This document shows positions 1 to 6,542 of a stretch of DNA of 6,542 nt, one piece after another; position 1 is the first letter of the stretch, and each line of letters begins with the position of its first letter. Location: the NCBI GenBank assembly GCA_902495945.1, contig CABUZD010000097.1, forward strand, positions 1 through 6,542. The letters are read 5' to 3'. The position numbers and the translations under genes were made by a program. Under the pieces are notes generated by a model, which did not search any database, was not told the DNA's origin, and was given only the letters and a program-made list of their open reading frames with translations. The stretch comes from an uncultured Collinsella sp. Its GTDB lineage: Bacteria > Actinomycetota > Coriobacteriia > Coriobacteriales > Coriobacteriaceae.

Positions 1-156
1 ATGGAGAAGGAGGTCCCCCACCGTCCGAATTCCCAGACGGCGAAGGGCCTCCTCACGTTTACCCGAAACATATTTGAGTCGCGCGATATCCTCGTCGAGC
101 GCATTGCTCTGGGCAAAGCGCTCCGAGACGCGCGGCACGGAGCACAGCTCGGACAT
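1..156 (-). CDS. recG: ATP-dependent DNA helicase RecG, N-terminal part (runs off left edge)
   Basis: Only the first 52 codons are present. The reading starts at an ATG (154-156) and stays open to the window edge. The peptide begins MSELCSVPRVSERF and contains LKYVSGKREEALRRLGIRTV followed by GDLLLH. This matches the RecG opening pattern, in which a helix-hairpin-helix-like 'L..v.gkr...L..lGI.tv.DLL.H' segment precedes the wedge domain. RecG is a superfamily 2 helicase that remodels stalled forks and branched recombination intermediates. The ATG lies 10 bases after the fakA stop and has no obvious Shine-Dalgarno sequence, so translation is probably coupled to fakA. RecG next to a YloV-type gene is a known neighbourhood in Firmicutes. 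The helicase motifs lie outside the window, so identification rests on the N-terminal pattern and gene order. Confidence 0.88.
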   Translation of the reverse strand, partial: MSELCSVPRVSERFAQSNALDEDIARLKYVSGKREEALRRLGIRTVGDLLLH

Positions 157-166
157 GGGCAGTTGC

Positions 167-979
167 CTACTCGATCGAGAAGATCACGGGATAGAGCGGC
201 TGCTCGCCACGATGGGCGTCGATCTCCAGATCGGGCTGAGCCTCCTCGATAGCGTCGACGATCTCCTGGAAGTCCTCATCGGACAGCTCCTCGCCGGCCA
301 GAATCGTCAGCGCGTCACCCTCCTCTTCCTCCTGCATGCGGTTGATGCAATCGAGCGTGACCTGCTTCACGTCGGAGCCGACCACGTCAATGGAGCCGGC
401 AATGATACCCATGACGTCACCGGAGTGAATCGGCGAGCCGTCGGAGGCGCTGGAGTCGCGCACGGCACGGGTGACCTCGCCATCGCGGACCTCGCTGATG
501 GCGTCGACCATGGCGGCGACGGCGTCCTCGAGCTCGGAATCGGGCAGGACGGCAAACAGCGCGGAGAAGGCCTGCGGGACGGTCTTGGTGGGAACGACGG
601 CAACCTTCTTGTCCGTGCAGGCAGAAGCGGCAGCCTCGGCAGCCATGCGGATATTGCCGTTGTTGGGCAGGATGATGACCGAGGTCGCGTTGACCTGGTC
701 AACGGCGCCCAGCAGGTCTGCAGTCGAGGGGTTCATGGTCTGACCACCCGACACGATCACGTCGACGCCGAGGGACTTGAGGATGTCGGCCTCGCCGGAA
801 CCGGCGGCAACGGCGACAAAGCCCAGGGCCTTGGCGGGCTCGTCGGCCTTTTCCTGATCCTCGTGGATCTTGGCGGTACGGTCGTGGGCCTCCATCTCCA
901 TGTTGTGGATAAAGACCTCATAGATCTGACCAAGCTGCAGCATGTGCTCGAGCACCAGGTTGGGGGTGTTGGAGTGCAC
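167..979 (-). CDS. fakA: FakA/YloV-like protein, rest of middle domain and C-terminal domain (after in-frame TAG)
   Basis: This is the in-frame continuation after the TAG. It reads I-H-V-H-S-N, and the first possible restart is GTG 977-979, three codons after the stop, with no Shine-Dalgarno sequence in front. It keeps the hallmarks of the YloV/FakA C-terminal region: GVDVIVSGGQTMNPSTADLL (frag 71-90), VIILPNNGNI (101-110) and VVPTKTVPQ (128-136). It ends in VIFSIE with TAG at 167-169. In characterised FakA this region has a DegV/FakB-like fold and is needed for work with FakB, while the middle domain binds zinc through a Cys and His residues (recalled). Here the likely ligands H283 and H285 (full-length numbering) lie in this part and C244 lies in the other. 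As a free protein it would have no kinase domain. Its preservation argues that the full product was made until very recently, or still is. Confidence 0.85.
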   Translation of the reverse strand: MHSNTPNLVLEHMLQLGQIYEVFIHNMEMEAHDRTAKIHEDQEKADEPAKALGFVAVAAGSGEADILKSLGVDVIVSGGQTMNPSTADLLGAVDQVNATSVIILPNNGNIRMAAEAAASACTDKKVAVVPTKTVPQAFSALFAVLPDSELEDAVAAMVDAISEVRDGEVTRAVRDSSASDGSPIHSGDVMGIIAGSIDVVGSDVKQVTLDCINRMQEEEEGDALTILAGEELSDEDFQEIVDAIEEAQPDLEIDAHRGEQPLYPVIFSIE

Positions 980-985
980 ATGGAT

Positions 986-1828
986 CTAGTAGTCGCGATA
1001 GGCGCCCACGAGTAGCTCGCAGTCGCCCATGGAACCCAGGAACTTAAGGCACTCGTCCTCGTCAAACGGGGCGTCGGCCTTAAACAGGAACTCGTTGCAG
1101 TAGCGGAACTCCGAGCCCTCCCAATCGTCGTTGGCCTCGATCTCAACGCGACCAAGGGCCGCGTCGCGGGCAGAGCCAGCGGAATCAAACGTGGCGGAGA
1201 AATCCTCGACAACGGTGCTGCGGCCAAGCGCGGCGGCAACAAAGTTCTCAAGGAAAATAGCAAAGCCGAAGGCGCCGGAGTCAACCACGCCGTTCTCCTT
1301 GAGGACGGGCAGCAGGTCGGGCGTGCGAGCGACGGACTGGTAGGCCTCGACAACGATGGCGTCGAGCGCGTCCTCGGCCGAGAACTTCTTCTTCTCGCAC
1401 TCGTCGGCCTTGGTCGAGACATCGCGCAGCACCGTGAGGATCGTGCCCTCGATGGGCTTGCGAACAGCCTGGAAGGCAACCTTGACGGCGCGACGGAAGG
1501 CGAAGGCGATGTTAGCGGACGTAATTGGATCGTCGGCAGAGACAAGGCCCTCGGCCACGCCGCGCAGAATCTGCGACGTGATGACGCCGGAGTTACCGCG
1601 GGCGCCCATGAGGGAGCCGTGGGTGATGGCGCCGGCGATGGCCTCCATGTCAGCGTCGGCAGGAAGGGCGGAGAGCTCCTTGGTCACCGAGGCGAGCGTG
1701 AGCGACATGTTGGTGCCGGTATCGCCGTCGGGTACGGGGAAGACGTTGAGCTTGTTGATCTCCTCGGCCTTGTCGGAAACAGCAGCCGCAGCGATCGGAA
1801 AACAGGTGCGAATGGTCTTTGCAATCAT
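986..1828 (-). CDS. fakA: FakA/YloV-like fatty acid kinase, N-terminal DhaL (Dak2) domain and start of middle domain
   Basis: These 280 codons hold the ATP-binding kinase half. Residues 24-41 carry INKLNVFPVPDGDTGTNM, the Dak2/DhaL signature whose aspartates (D34, D36) bind magnesium and nucleotide phosphate. HGSLMGARGNSGVI (70-83) is the second nucleotide-binding loop. In the FakA/FakB system this domain transfers phosphate from ATP to the carboxyl group of a fatty acid held by FakB, giving acyl-phosphate for PlsX/PlsY. From about residue 235 the middle domain begins (FRYCNEFLF, with C244). The segment then ends at DY followed by TAG. The start is ATG 1826-1828, 27 bases after the asp23 stop, with GGAG at 1841-1844 about 12 bases upstream, a slightly long spacing. 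Truncated here, the product would keep the catalytic fold but lose half of the middle domain and all of the C-terminal domain. Confidence 0.88.
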   Translation of the reverse strand: MIAKTIRTCFPIAAAAVSDKAEEINKLNVFPVPDGDTGTNMSLTLASVTKELSALPADADMEAIAGAITHGSLMGARGNSGVITSQILRGVAEGLVSADDPITSANIAFAFRRAVKVAFQAVRKPIEGTILTVLRDVSTKADECEKKKFSAEDALDAIVVEAYQSVARTPDLLPVLKENGVVDSGAFGFAIFLENFVAAALGRSTVVEDFSATFDSAGSARDAALGRVEIEANDDWEGSEFRYCNEFLFKADAPFDEDECLKFLGSMGDCELLVGAYRDY

Positions 1829-1855
1829 GGGTATTTGAATCTCCGTTTTCGGATG

Positions 1856-2212
1856 CTAGTTCAGACGGCTCTTGAGCGCGTCGATGTGGATGCCGATCTT
1901 AAGGCTGGCGGGATCGATCTGGGCGATCTCCTGCAGGGTGAAGGCAACGGAGCTCGAAAGATTGTGGCAGACGGACTTCATGTTGACGCCGTTCTCGAGC
2001 ACGACGTGAAGATCGACCGTAAGGCCGTTCTCGTCGGCGGAGACAAGCACGCCCTTGCGGAGGCGCTGACCGGCAAGCAGGCGCACGCTCTCGGCGCCCT
2101 GGAGCTGTTCGGCCATACCGACGACGCCATAGCACGTCATCGCGGCATAACCGGCAATATCGGCAATAACGTCGTTCGAGACGCTCAGGCTGCCGTTAAT
2201 GGTCTCAGACAC
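1856..2212 (-). CDS. Asp23/Gls24 family envelope stress protein (YloU-like)
   Basis: This 118-residue protein starts MSETINGSLSVSNDVIADI and has the compact Asp23/Gls24 (DUF322) layout: an N-terminal strand-helix segment with IAGYAAMTCYGVVGMAE (about 19-35), then alternating strands with LTVDLHVVLENGVNM (64-78). A C-terminal helix-strand (VAFTLQEIAQ, then IGIHIDALK) follows. It has no signal peptide or membrane segment. Members of this family are cytosolic proteins associated with the membrane and alkaline or envelope stress; the molecular role of YloU is not settled. The GTG start (2210-2212) is chosen because AAGGAG (2219-2224) sits 6 bases upstream. The gene leads a likely operon with fakA and recG. 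The pairing with a YloV-type gene directly downstream is the same as in Firmicutes and supports the YloU assignment. Its TAG stop is in the same frame as fakA. Confidence 0.9.
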   Translation of the reverse strand: MSETINGSLSVSNDVIADIAGYAAMTCYGVVGMAEQLQGAESVRLLAGQRLRKGVLVSADENGLTVDLHVVLENGVNMKSVCHNLSSSVAFTLQEIAQIDPASLKIGIHIDALKSRLN

Positions 2213-2218
2213 AAGAAT

Positions 2219-2224
2219 CTCCTT
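2219..2224 (-). promoter_or_regulatory. Ribosome binding site deciding the asp23-like GTG start
   Basis: The minus strand reads AAGGAG here, a near-perfect Shine-Dalgarno sequence, with 6 bases (ATTCTT) before GTG 2210-2212. The spacing is ideal, and it settles the unusual GTG start of the Asp23-family gene. Confidence 0.85.
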
Positions 2225-2370
2225 ATCTGGTGCTCACGGCACCATCTCGTGGGAGCAATCATTGCAATATTCTACAACGACCGCGCCATGTTGAGGTGGT
2301 GGGTCGCGGGATTACATCCTCGACACGAAATGTTGATATGGCAACGTTCGCGCCAGGCGATCGCGGCATG
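2225..2370 (-). promoter_or_regulatory. Leader and probable promoter region of the asp23-fakA-recG operon
   Basis: The tRNA transcript upstream ends at its own terminator, so the operon to the left must start within this interval. No promoter is convincing. Candidate one is TTGCCA (2339-2344, five of six matches to the -35 consensus) with GAGGAT (2316-2321, a poor -10) at 17-base spacing. Candidate two is TAGAAT (2269-2274, a fair -10) with no good -35. Closer to the gene, TGGTGC and GCACCA (2228-2233 and 2239-2244) can form a 6-bp hairpin with a 5-base loop, four bases before the ribosome binding site. I see no riboswitch class that I recognise and no supported gene. Confidence 0.35.
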
Positions 2371-2397
2371 AAAAAACCCGCCGCATAAGCGACGGGT
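2371..2397 (-). terminator. Rho-independent terminator after tRNA-Asn
   Basis: On the minus strand ACCCGTCGC and GCGGCGGGT pair over 9 bp (2389-2397 with 2376-2384, one G-T pair) around a TTAT loop. A run of six T (2371-2376, the first paired at the stem base) follows. It begins about 10 bases after the encoded CCA of the tRNA and should end its transcript. The plus-strand side has no T-run, so it works in one direction. Confidence 0.92.
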
Positions 2398-2406
2398 CTT
2401 ACAACC

Positions 2407-2481
2407 TGGCTCCCCGGGTAGGACTCGAACCTACAACAGCGCGGTTAACAGCCGCGTGCTCTACCATTGAGCTACCGAGGA
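2407..2481 (-). tRNA. tRNA-Asn (anticodon GUU), CCA encoded
   Basis: The minus strand folds into a complete cloverleaf of 72 bases (2410-2481) plus CCA (2407-2409). The acceptor stem is TCCTCGG with CCGGGGA (one T-G pair) and the D-arm is GCTC/GAGC. The anticodon stem is CGCGG/CCGCG with loop CTGTTAA. The T-arm is GTAGG/CCTAC with loop TTCGAGT. The anticodon is GTT (2447-2449), reading AAC and AAU codons for asparagine. The discriminator base is G, as expected for tRNA-Asn. It is a single-gene transcription unit with its own promoter and terminator. Confidence 0.97.
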
Positions 2482-2511
2482 ATAGGTGCGTGCTCTCAAG
2501 CAACGAAGTTT

Positions 2512-2539
2512 ATTATACGGACGAATCAGCTTAGGGCAA
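2512..2539 (-). promoter_or_regulatory. Housekeeping promoter of tRNA-Asn
   Basis: The minus strand has a perfect -10 hexamer TATAAT (2512-2517) and TTGCCC (2534-2539, four of six matches to TTGACA) with 16-base spacing. An A/T-rich stretch at about 2541-2560 (AATTTCTTAAAAAAGTT) lies just upstream, where an UP element would sit. The predicted start is near 2505, giving a leader of about 25 bases before the tRNA. The promoter suits the primary sigma factor encoded next door. Confidence 0.8.
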
Positions 2540-2567
2540 GAACTTTTTTAAGAAATTTTCCGCCCTA

Positions 2568-2619
2568 GTCATTGGGGACGTACTTAAACGACCAGTCATT
2601 CAAGAACGTCCCCAACGAC
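2568..2619. repeat. 18-bp imperfect inverted repeat with GGGGACGT/ACGTCCCC arms
   Basis: The left arm 2568-2585 (GTCATTGGGGACGTACTT) and right arm 2602-2619 (AAGAACGTCCCCAACGAC) match in inverted orientation at 16 of 18 positions around a 16-base centre. The core TTGGGGACGT is a perfect 10-bp arm. No T-run follows on either strand, so it is not a standard terminator. It could be an extragenic palindromic repeat or a miniature element; GTCCCCAA-type palindromes occur repeatedly in Coriobacteriia genomes as far as I recall. Copy number cannot be seen from this window. Confidence 0.75.
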
Positions 2620-2621
2620 TA

Positions 2622-2660
2622 CATAAAAGCGCCCTCAAGCGGATGTGCTTGAGGGCGCTT
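2622..2660 (-). terminator. Rho-independent terminator after rpoD
   Basis: A perfect 14-bp stem on the minus strand, AAGCGCCCTCAAGC (2647-2660) with GCTTGAGGGCGCTT (2627-2640), closes a 6-base loop. It runs into a short TTTTAT tract (2623-2628). It lies 13 bases after the rpoD TAA and ends the ribF-dnaG-rpoD unit. The T-tract is short but the stem is very stable. Confidence 0.88.
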
Positions 2661-2673
2661 CTTGCTTGCGAGG

Positions 2674-4023
<1,350 letters not shown>

Positions 4024-4027
4024 AGAT

Positions 4028-4035
4028 TCTCCCTT
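4028..4035 (-). promoter_or_regulatory. Ribosome binding site favouring the GTG start of rpoD
   Basis: AAGGGAGA on the minus strand lies between an upstream ATG (4036-4038) and the GTG (4021-4023). It has 4 bases to the GTG, a workable spacing. It cannot serve the ATG because it lies downstream of it. This makes GTG the likelier start. Confidence 0.7.
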
Positions 4036-4098
4036 CATAGTCCACAGGACTCAATACTTTAGCACACACATTGACGTCTATACCCAAAAAGAGGACTG

Positions 4099-4127
4099 GA
4101 TATAGGCGAGAATACGCTGGTTGACCA
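4099..4127 (-). promoter_or_regulatory. Candidate promoter for rpoD in the dnaG-rpoD gap
   Basis: In the 110-base gap the minus strand has TGGTCA (4122-4127, four of six matches to -35) and TATATC (4099-4104, four of six matches to -10) at exactly 17-base spacing. It would give a leader of about 70 bases. Internal promoters before rpoD are common in this operon type, but the match is modest and readthrough from dnaG is equally possible. No terminator is visible in the gap. Confidence 0.3.
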
Positions 4128-4133
4128 CAACAT

Positions 4134-6242
4134 CTAGGCTTGTTCAGTGCCTGCGGCCTCCAGGCCGATCAAACGGAACGGGTCCGCCACGCCGCCGATC
4201 GACTTTTGCAGTTCGCGCTGACGCTGCGAGTCCCGCGCGGCCTGCACGGTCAGCGAACGACGGCCCTCATCATCGAGCGAACGGTCCTGGCGCAGCTTGG
4301 CCTGTGCGGCACGCATGCGGCGCTTGATGGTGTAGAGCTCGAGCGTATCGAGCATAAACACAATGTTCGTCTCGGTGGGGTGCTTGCTCGTCGCCGAGAT
4401 GCGCCCGGCACTCACAAGCGTTGCCGCCTCGGGACACACCGAGCGTGCCGCATCCATGCAAGCTGCAGGATCGGTTCCCGGCGGCGTAGCCAGAACGGCC
4501 CACGCGATGGACTCGTGACGTGGGTCAACCCACTCGATGGAGCAGATGCGGTCGGCATACGTGCGGAACAGGTCGGGGTAGCTCGTGAGCATCGTCAGCA
4601 GCTCGCGCTCCCCTGCCAAGGACTTGCGCTCAAGATCGGTAAGAACCATCGGCGCCGCCGCAGCCGGTGCGCCCGAACCGTCAGCCACAGGCACAGCGCC
4701 CATACCATCAGGCACATCGATCGGCGGAAGGTCGTCGACGACCTCCGCGGGCGCGGCACCGTAGGCATCGAGCGGGACGTAGTCGTACGGCTCTTCCTCG
4801 ACCGGCGCGGACACCGGCGGCGTAGCGCCCGACGCCCAAGCACCGCGACCGGCATCGCGAGAACCCGATGCCCGACCGCCCGCATTTCCAAAACGTTCGG
4901 CCTGCGCCCTCTGGCGGTCATAGTTTTGCTCGCGACGGCGTTCCGCATCCTCGCGCTTGGCGACGTCGCGAAACACGCGGCCCGAGCTCGCACGCACGGT
5001 CTCCAGATCCAAACCCAACAGGTCGGCAATCTGGATAAAGTACGTGTCGATCATATAGCTATCGCGCAGCGGATAGATAAGCGTCAGCGCATCTTCCAGC
5101 GCCTTAGCGCGACCGCCTGGCGTGGTGATGTCGCTCGACTCCTGCAGCGAACGGTAAACAAAGTCCATAAGCGGCTCGGCAGCGTCGATGCGCGTCTGCA
5201 GTTCCTGTCCACCATGTGCCGTAATAAACTCCATAGGATCGTTGCCGTCGGGCAGCACCACGCAGCGCAGGTCCATCGAATCCTGCTCGATAAACTGAAT
5301 CGCACGGCGAGCGGCCTTCTGGCCCGCGGCGTCTCCGTCAAACATATAGACGATGCGCTTGGCAAAACGGGTGAGCGTCTTGACGTGATGCTCCGTGAGC
5401 GCGGTGCCCAGCGTAGCGACAACGTTTTTAATCCCCGCCTCCCAGCAGGCAATGCAGTCGGTATAGCCCTCCACCACGATGGCGGTATCCTGCGCGACGA
5501 TATACTCCTTGGCCCAATTAAAGCCGTAGAGGTTTCGCTTTTTATGGAACACGCTCGTCTCGGCGGTATTAAGGTACTTGGGTTGGCCGTCACCCATGAT
5601 GCGACCGCCAAAGGCAATGTTGTGACCCTGCTCGTCAAAGATGGGAAACATCACGCGGTCGTAGAAGCGGTCGGCAAGCTGCCCTCGCCCGCGGCTCACG
5701 GCAACATTGGCGTCGATCATCTCCTGCAGGGTAAAGCCCGCCTGGGACAGGTGCGACACCAGCATATTGCGGCCCGGCGCAAAACCCAGGCAGTAGCGGC
5801 GGCAGACGTCACCACCCATGCCGCGGCTGGCAAAGTACTCGCGCGGACGGCCGTCCTTACCGCGCATAAGCATGGTGTGGTAGAACTGGGCCGTCTCGGC
5901 GCACAGATCGTAGATGCGGGCACGCTTGGTGCCGCGCTCGCGGCGATCTCCGGTGTCATGCAGCTCAATACCCGCGCGATCGGCCAAATAACGGATTGAC
6001 TCGGGAAAGCTCAGGTTCTCGCGCTTCATGATATAGGTGAAGACGTCGCCGCCCTCACCGCAACCAAAGCAATGCCACACCTGCGTGGCGGGGATAATGT
6101 GGAATGACGGCGTCTTTTCGCCATGGAAGGGGCAGCAACCCCAAAACTCGTGGCCGCGGGGCTTGAGCTCAACCGTTTCCTGCACGATGGCGACTAAGTC
6201 GGACGCAGCGCGTACCTGGTCTTTTTCCTCATCGCTAATCAC
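4134..6242 (-). CDS. dnaG: DNA primase DnaG
   Basis: DnaG makes the RNA primers for replication and works with the DnaB helicase at the fork. The 702-residue protein begins with a CHC2 zinc-binding domain: CPFHGEKTPSFHI with C37 and H40, then WHCFGCGEGGDVF with C58 and C61. The RNA polymerase core follows, with RFYDRVMFPIFDEQGHNIAF (192-211) and the TOPRIM motifs AIVVEGYTD (E258) and MFDGDAAGQKAARRA (D302, D304). Residues about 430-530 form a low-complexity Ala/Gly/Pro and acidic linker, and 530-702 is the helicase-binding C-terminal domain. The length exceeds the common 580-650 because of that linker. The GTG start (6240-6242) overlaps the end of ribF by 8 bases, with AGGGGG about 9 bases upstream. 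This start gives the normal N-terminus just before the zinc domain. All catalytic residues are present. Confidence 0.97.
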   Translation of the reverse strand: MISDEEKDQVRAASDLVAIVQETVELKPRGHEFWGCCPFHGEKTPSFHIIPATQVWHCFGCGEGGDVFTYIMKRENLSFPESIRYLADRAGIELHDTGDRRERGTKRARIYDLCAETAQFYHTMLMRGKDGRPREYFASRGMGGDVCRRYCLGFAPGRNMLVSHLSQAGFTLQEMIDANVAVSRGRGQLADRFYDRVMFPIFDEQGHNIAFGGRIMGDGQPKYLNTAETSVFHKKRNLYGFNWAKEYIVAQDTAIVVEGYTDCIACWEAGIKNVVATLGTALTEHHVKTLTRFAKRIVYMFDGDAAGQKAARRAIQFIEQDSMDLRCVVLPDGNDPMEFITAHGGQELQTRIDAAEPLMDFVYRSLQESSDITTPGGRAKALEDALTLIYPLRDSYMIDTYFIQIADLLGLDLETVRASSGRVFRDVAKREDAERRREQNYDRQRAQAERFGNAGGRASGSRDAGRGAWASGATPPVSAPVEEEPYDYVPLDAYGAAPAEVVDDLPPIDVPDGMGAVPVADGSGAPAAAAPMVLTDLERKSLAGERELLTMLTSYPDLFRTYADRICSIEWVDPRHESIAWAVLATPPGTDPAACMDAARSVCPEAATLVSAGRISATSKHPTETNIVFMLDTLELYTIKRRMRAAQAKLRQDRSLDDEGRRSLTVQAARDSQRQRELQKSIGGVADPFRLIGLEAAGTEQA

Positions 6243-6542
6243 GGATGCTCACCCCCTGCTCACCCAAGTTGTGACGAATGTCCTCGATATTACCCTCGAC
6301 GGTCGCGATCAACTCATCCAGCGAATCGAACACACGCGAGGGGCGTAGCCAGCGCGTAAACGCCAGCGAAACGGAAGCGCCGTACAGGTCGCCCGTATAA
6401 CCAATTAAGTTAGCCTCGAGATGCGCCGAAGCGGCATCGTCGGCATACGTCGGCGGCAGGCCGACGTTCACGGCAGCGGGCCACACGGTATCATCGACCA
6501 GCACCAGACCCTCATACACGCCATCGGCAGGCACCTGAATGC
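6235..6542 (-). CDS. ribF: Bifunctional riboflavin kinase/FAD synthetase RibF, C-terminal riboflavin kinase domain (runs off right edge)
   Basis: About 101 C-terminal residues are present; the reading stays open to the window edge (…I-Q-V-P-A-D-G-V-Y). The domain shows PADGVYEGLV, then NVGLPPTY (the flavokinase N-x-G-x-x-P-T-F/Y metal and ATP site), HLEANLI with the conserved Glu, and GDLYGASVSLAF. WLRPSRVFDSLDELI comes next, and the end is SIRD followed by TAG. Riboflavin kinase converts riboflavin and ATP to FMN; in bifunctional RibF the missing N-terminal half adenylylates FMN to FAD. That half is inferred, not seen. The variant GLPPTY replaces the more usual G(T/N)(R/N)PTF, a mild change. 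The gene ends inside the start of dnaG, suggesting coupled translation. Confidence 0.9.
   Translation of the reverse strand, partial: IQVPADGVYEGLVLVDDTVWPAAVNVGLPPTYADDAASAHLEANLIGYTGDLYGASVSLAFTRWLRPSRVFDSLDELIATVEGNIEDIRHNLGEQGVSIRD

Larger units (their letters stand above)
167..1828 (-). pseudogene. fakA: fakA/yloV-like locus interrupted by one in-frame TAG (986-988)
   Basis: The two open segments lie in the same frame and together make 553 codons, the usual length of YloV/FakA proteins (about 550). The only defect is a TAG at 986-988, codon 281. Family alignment in memory suggests a residue such as Lys here ('K-I-H-V-H-S/T-N'), so AAG to TAG is a one-base explanation; CAG and GAG are also one base away. 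There is no frameshift, no insertion, and both sides keep family motifs, so decay is recent or absent. Possible readings are a true nonsense mutation, a sequencing or assembly error, suppression of the stop, or two separately translated halves. The first two are the most economical. If real and not bypassed, the strain would lack the classical fatty acid kinase unless another copy exists. Confidence 0.7.

Noticed and set aside
74..1015. Plus-strand open frame of 313 codons opposite the C-terminal half of fakA
   Set aside because: It is the mirror of a conserved coding region, with low-complexity Gly/Val/Asp-rich translation and no family motif. Similar antisense frames lie opposite rpoD and asp23/fakA.
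167..2212. Genome-wide reassignment of TAG to an amino acid
   Set aside because: The other TAG codons fall exactly where the families normally end (dnaG, ribF, asp23-like, fakA), and the ribF TAG is overlapped by the next gene start. TAG therefore acts as a normal stop here.
2260..2370. Small minus-strand open frame of 36 codons (starting MPRSPGANVA) in the asp23 leader
   Set aside because: Its ATG directly follows the tRNA terminator T-run, it has no ribosome binding site, and the peptide shows no pattern.
2532..2567. Inverted TAGGGC/GCCCTA pair flanking the A/T-rich stretch upstream of the tRNA promoter
   Set aside because: The arms are only 6 bp with a 24-base centre and overlap the -35 element. 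This is easily chance and more simply explained as promoter plus UP-like sequence.
2568..2619. The GGGGACGT inverted repeat as a second terminator for rpoD
   Set aside because: No T-run follows the right or left arm, the loop is large, and a strong terminator for rpoD already lies at 2622-2660.
4140..5999. Very long plus-strand open frame (619 codons) opposite dnaG
   Set aside because: It is antisense to a primase with every motif intact, its peptide has no recognisable domain, and GC-rich codon bias commonly leaves such frames open.

Overview
The window reads as chromosomal housekeeping DNA from a moderately GC-rich actinobacterium, most likely a Coriobacteriia gut commensal of the Collinsella type. 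That placement is an inference from three things: protein sequence style (a primary sigma factor with a long acidic then basic N-terminal linker), frequent GTG starts, and the joining of ribF-dnaG-rpoD to an Asp23/FakA/RecG cluster. I could not run a search to confirm the genus. Every recognisable gene lies on the minus strand, so transcription runs from the right edge to the left edge.

Right block (about 6542 to 2622): the C-terminal riboflavin kinase half of RibF (cut by the window edge) overlaps the GTG start of dnaG (DNA primase) by 8 bases. dnaG is followed after about 110 bases by rpoD (primary sigma factor), which ends at a strong intrinsic terminator. This is a version of the macromolecular-synthesis operon, linking flavin cofactor synthesis, replication priming and housekeeping transcription.

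Centre (about 2620 to 2213): a long imperfect inverted repeat of unknown role (2568-2619), then a near-consensus promoter, a complete tRNA-Asn(GUU) gene with encoded CCA, and its own rho-independent terminator. About 158 bases then lead to the next operon. They contain only weak promoter candidates and a small hairpin just before a good ribosome binding site.

Left block (2212 to 1): an Asp23/Gls24-family protein (YloU-like), a FakA/YloV-like fatty acid kinase gene, and the first 52 codons of recG. This order matches the yloU-yloV-recG neighbourhood of Firmicutes. FakA phosphorylates fatty acids held by FakB carriers so that they can enter phospholipid synthesis.

The most notable feature is in fakA. 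The reading frame is complete at family length (553 codons) but is broken by one in-frame TAG (986-988), immediately before the His-x-His of the middle domain. Both halves are otherwise well preserved, so this is a recent nonsense mutation, a sequence error, or a readthrough or split arrangement. I see no mobile element, CRISPR array, defence system or other clearly new multi-gene system.
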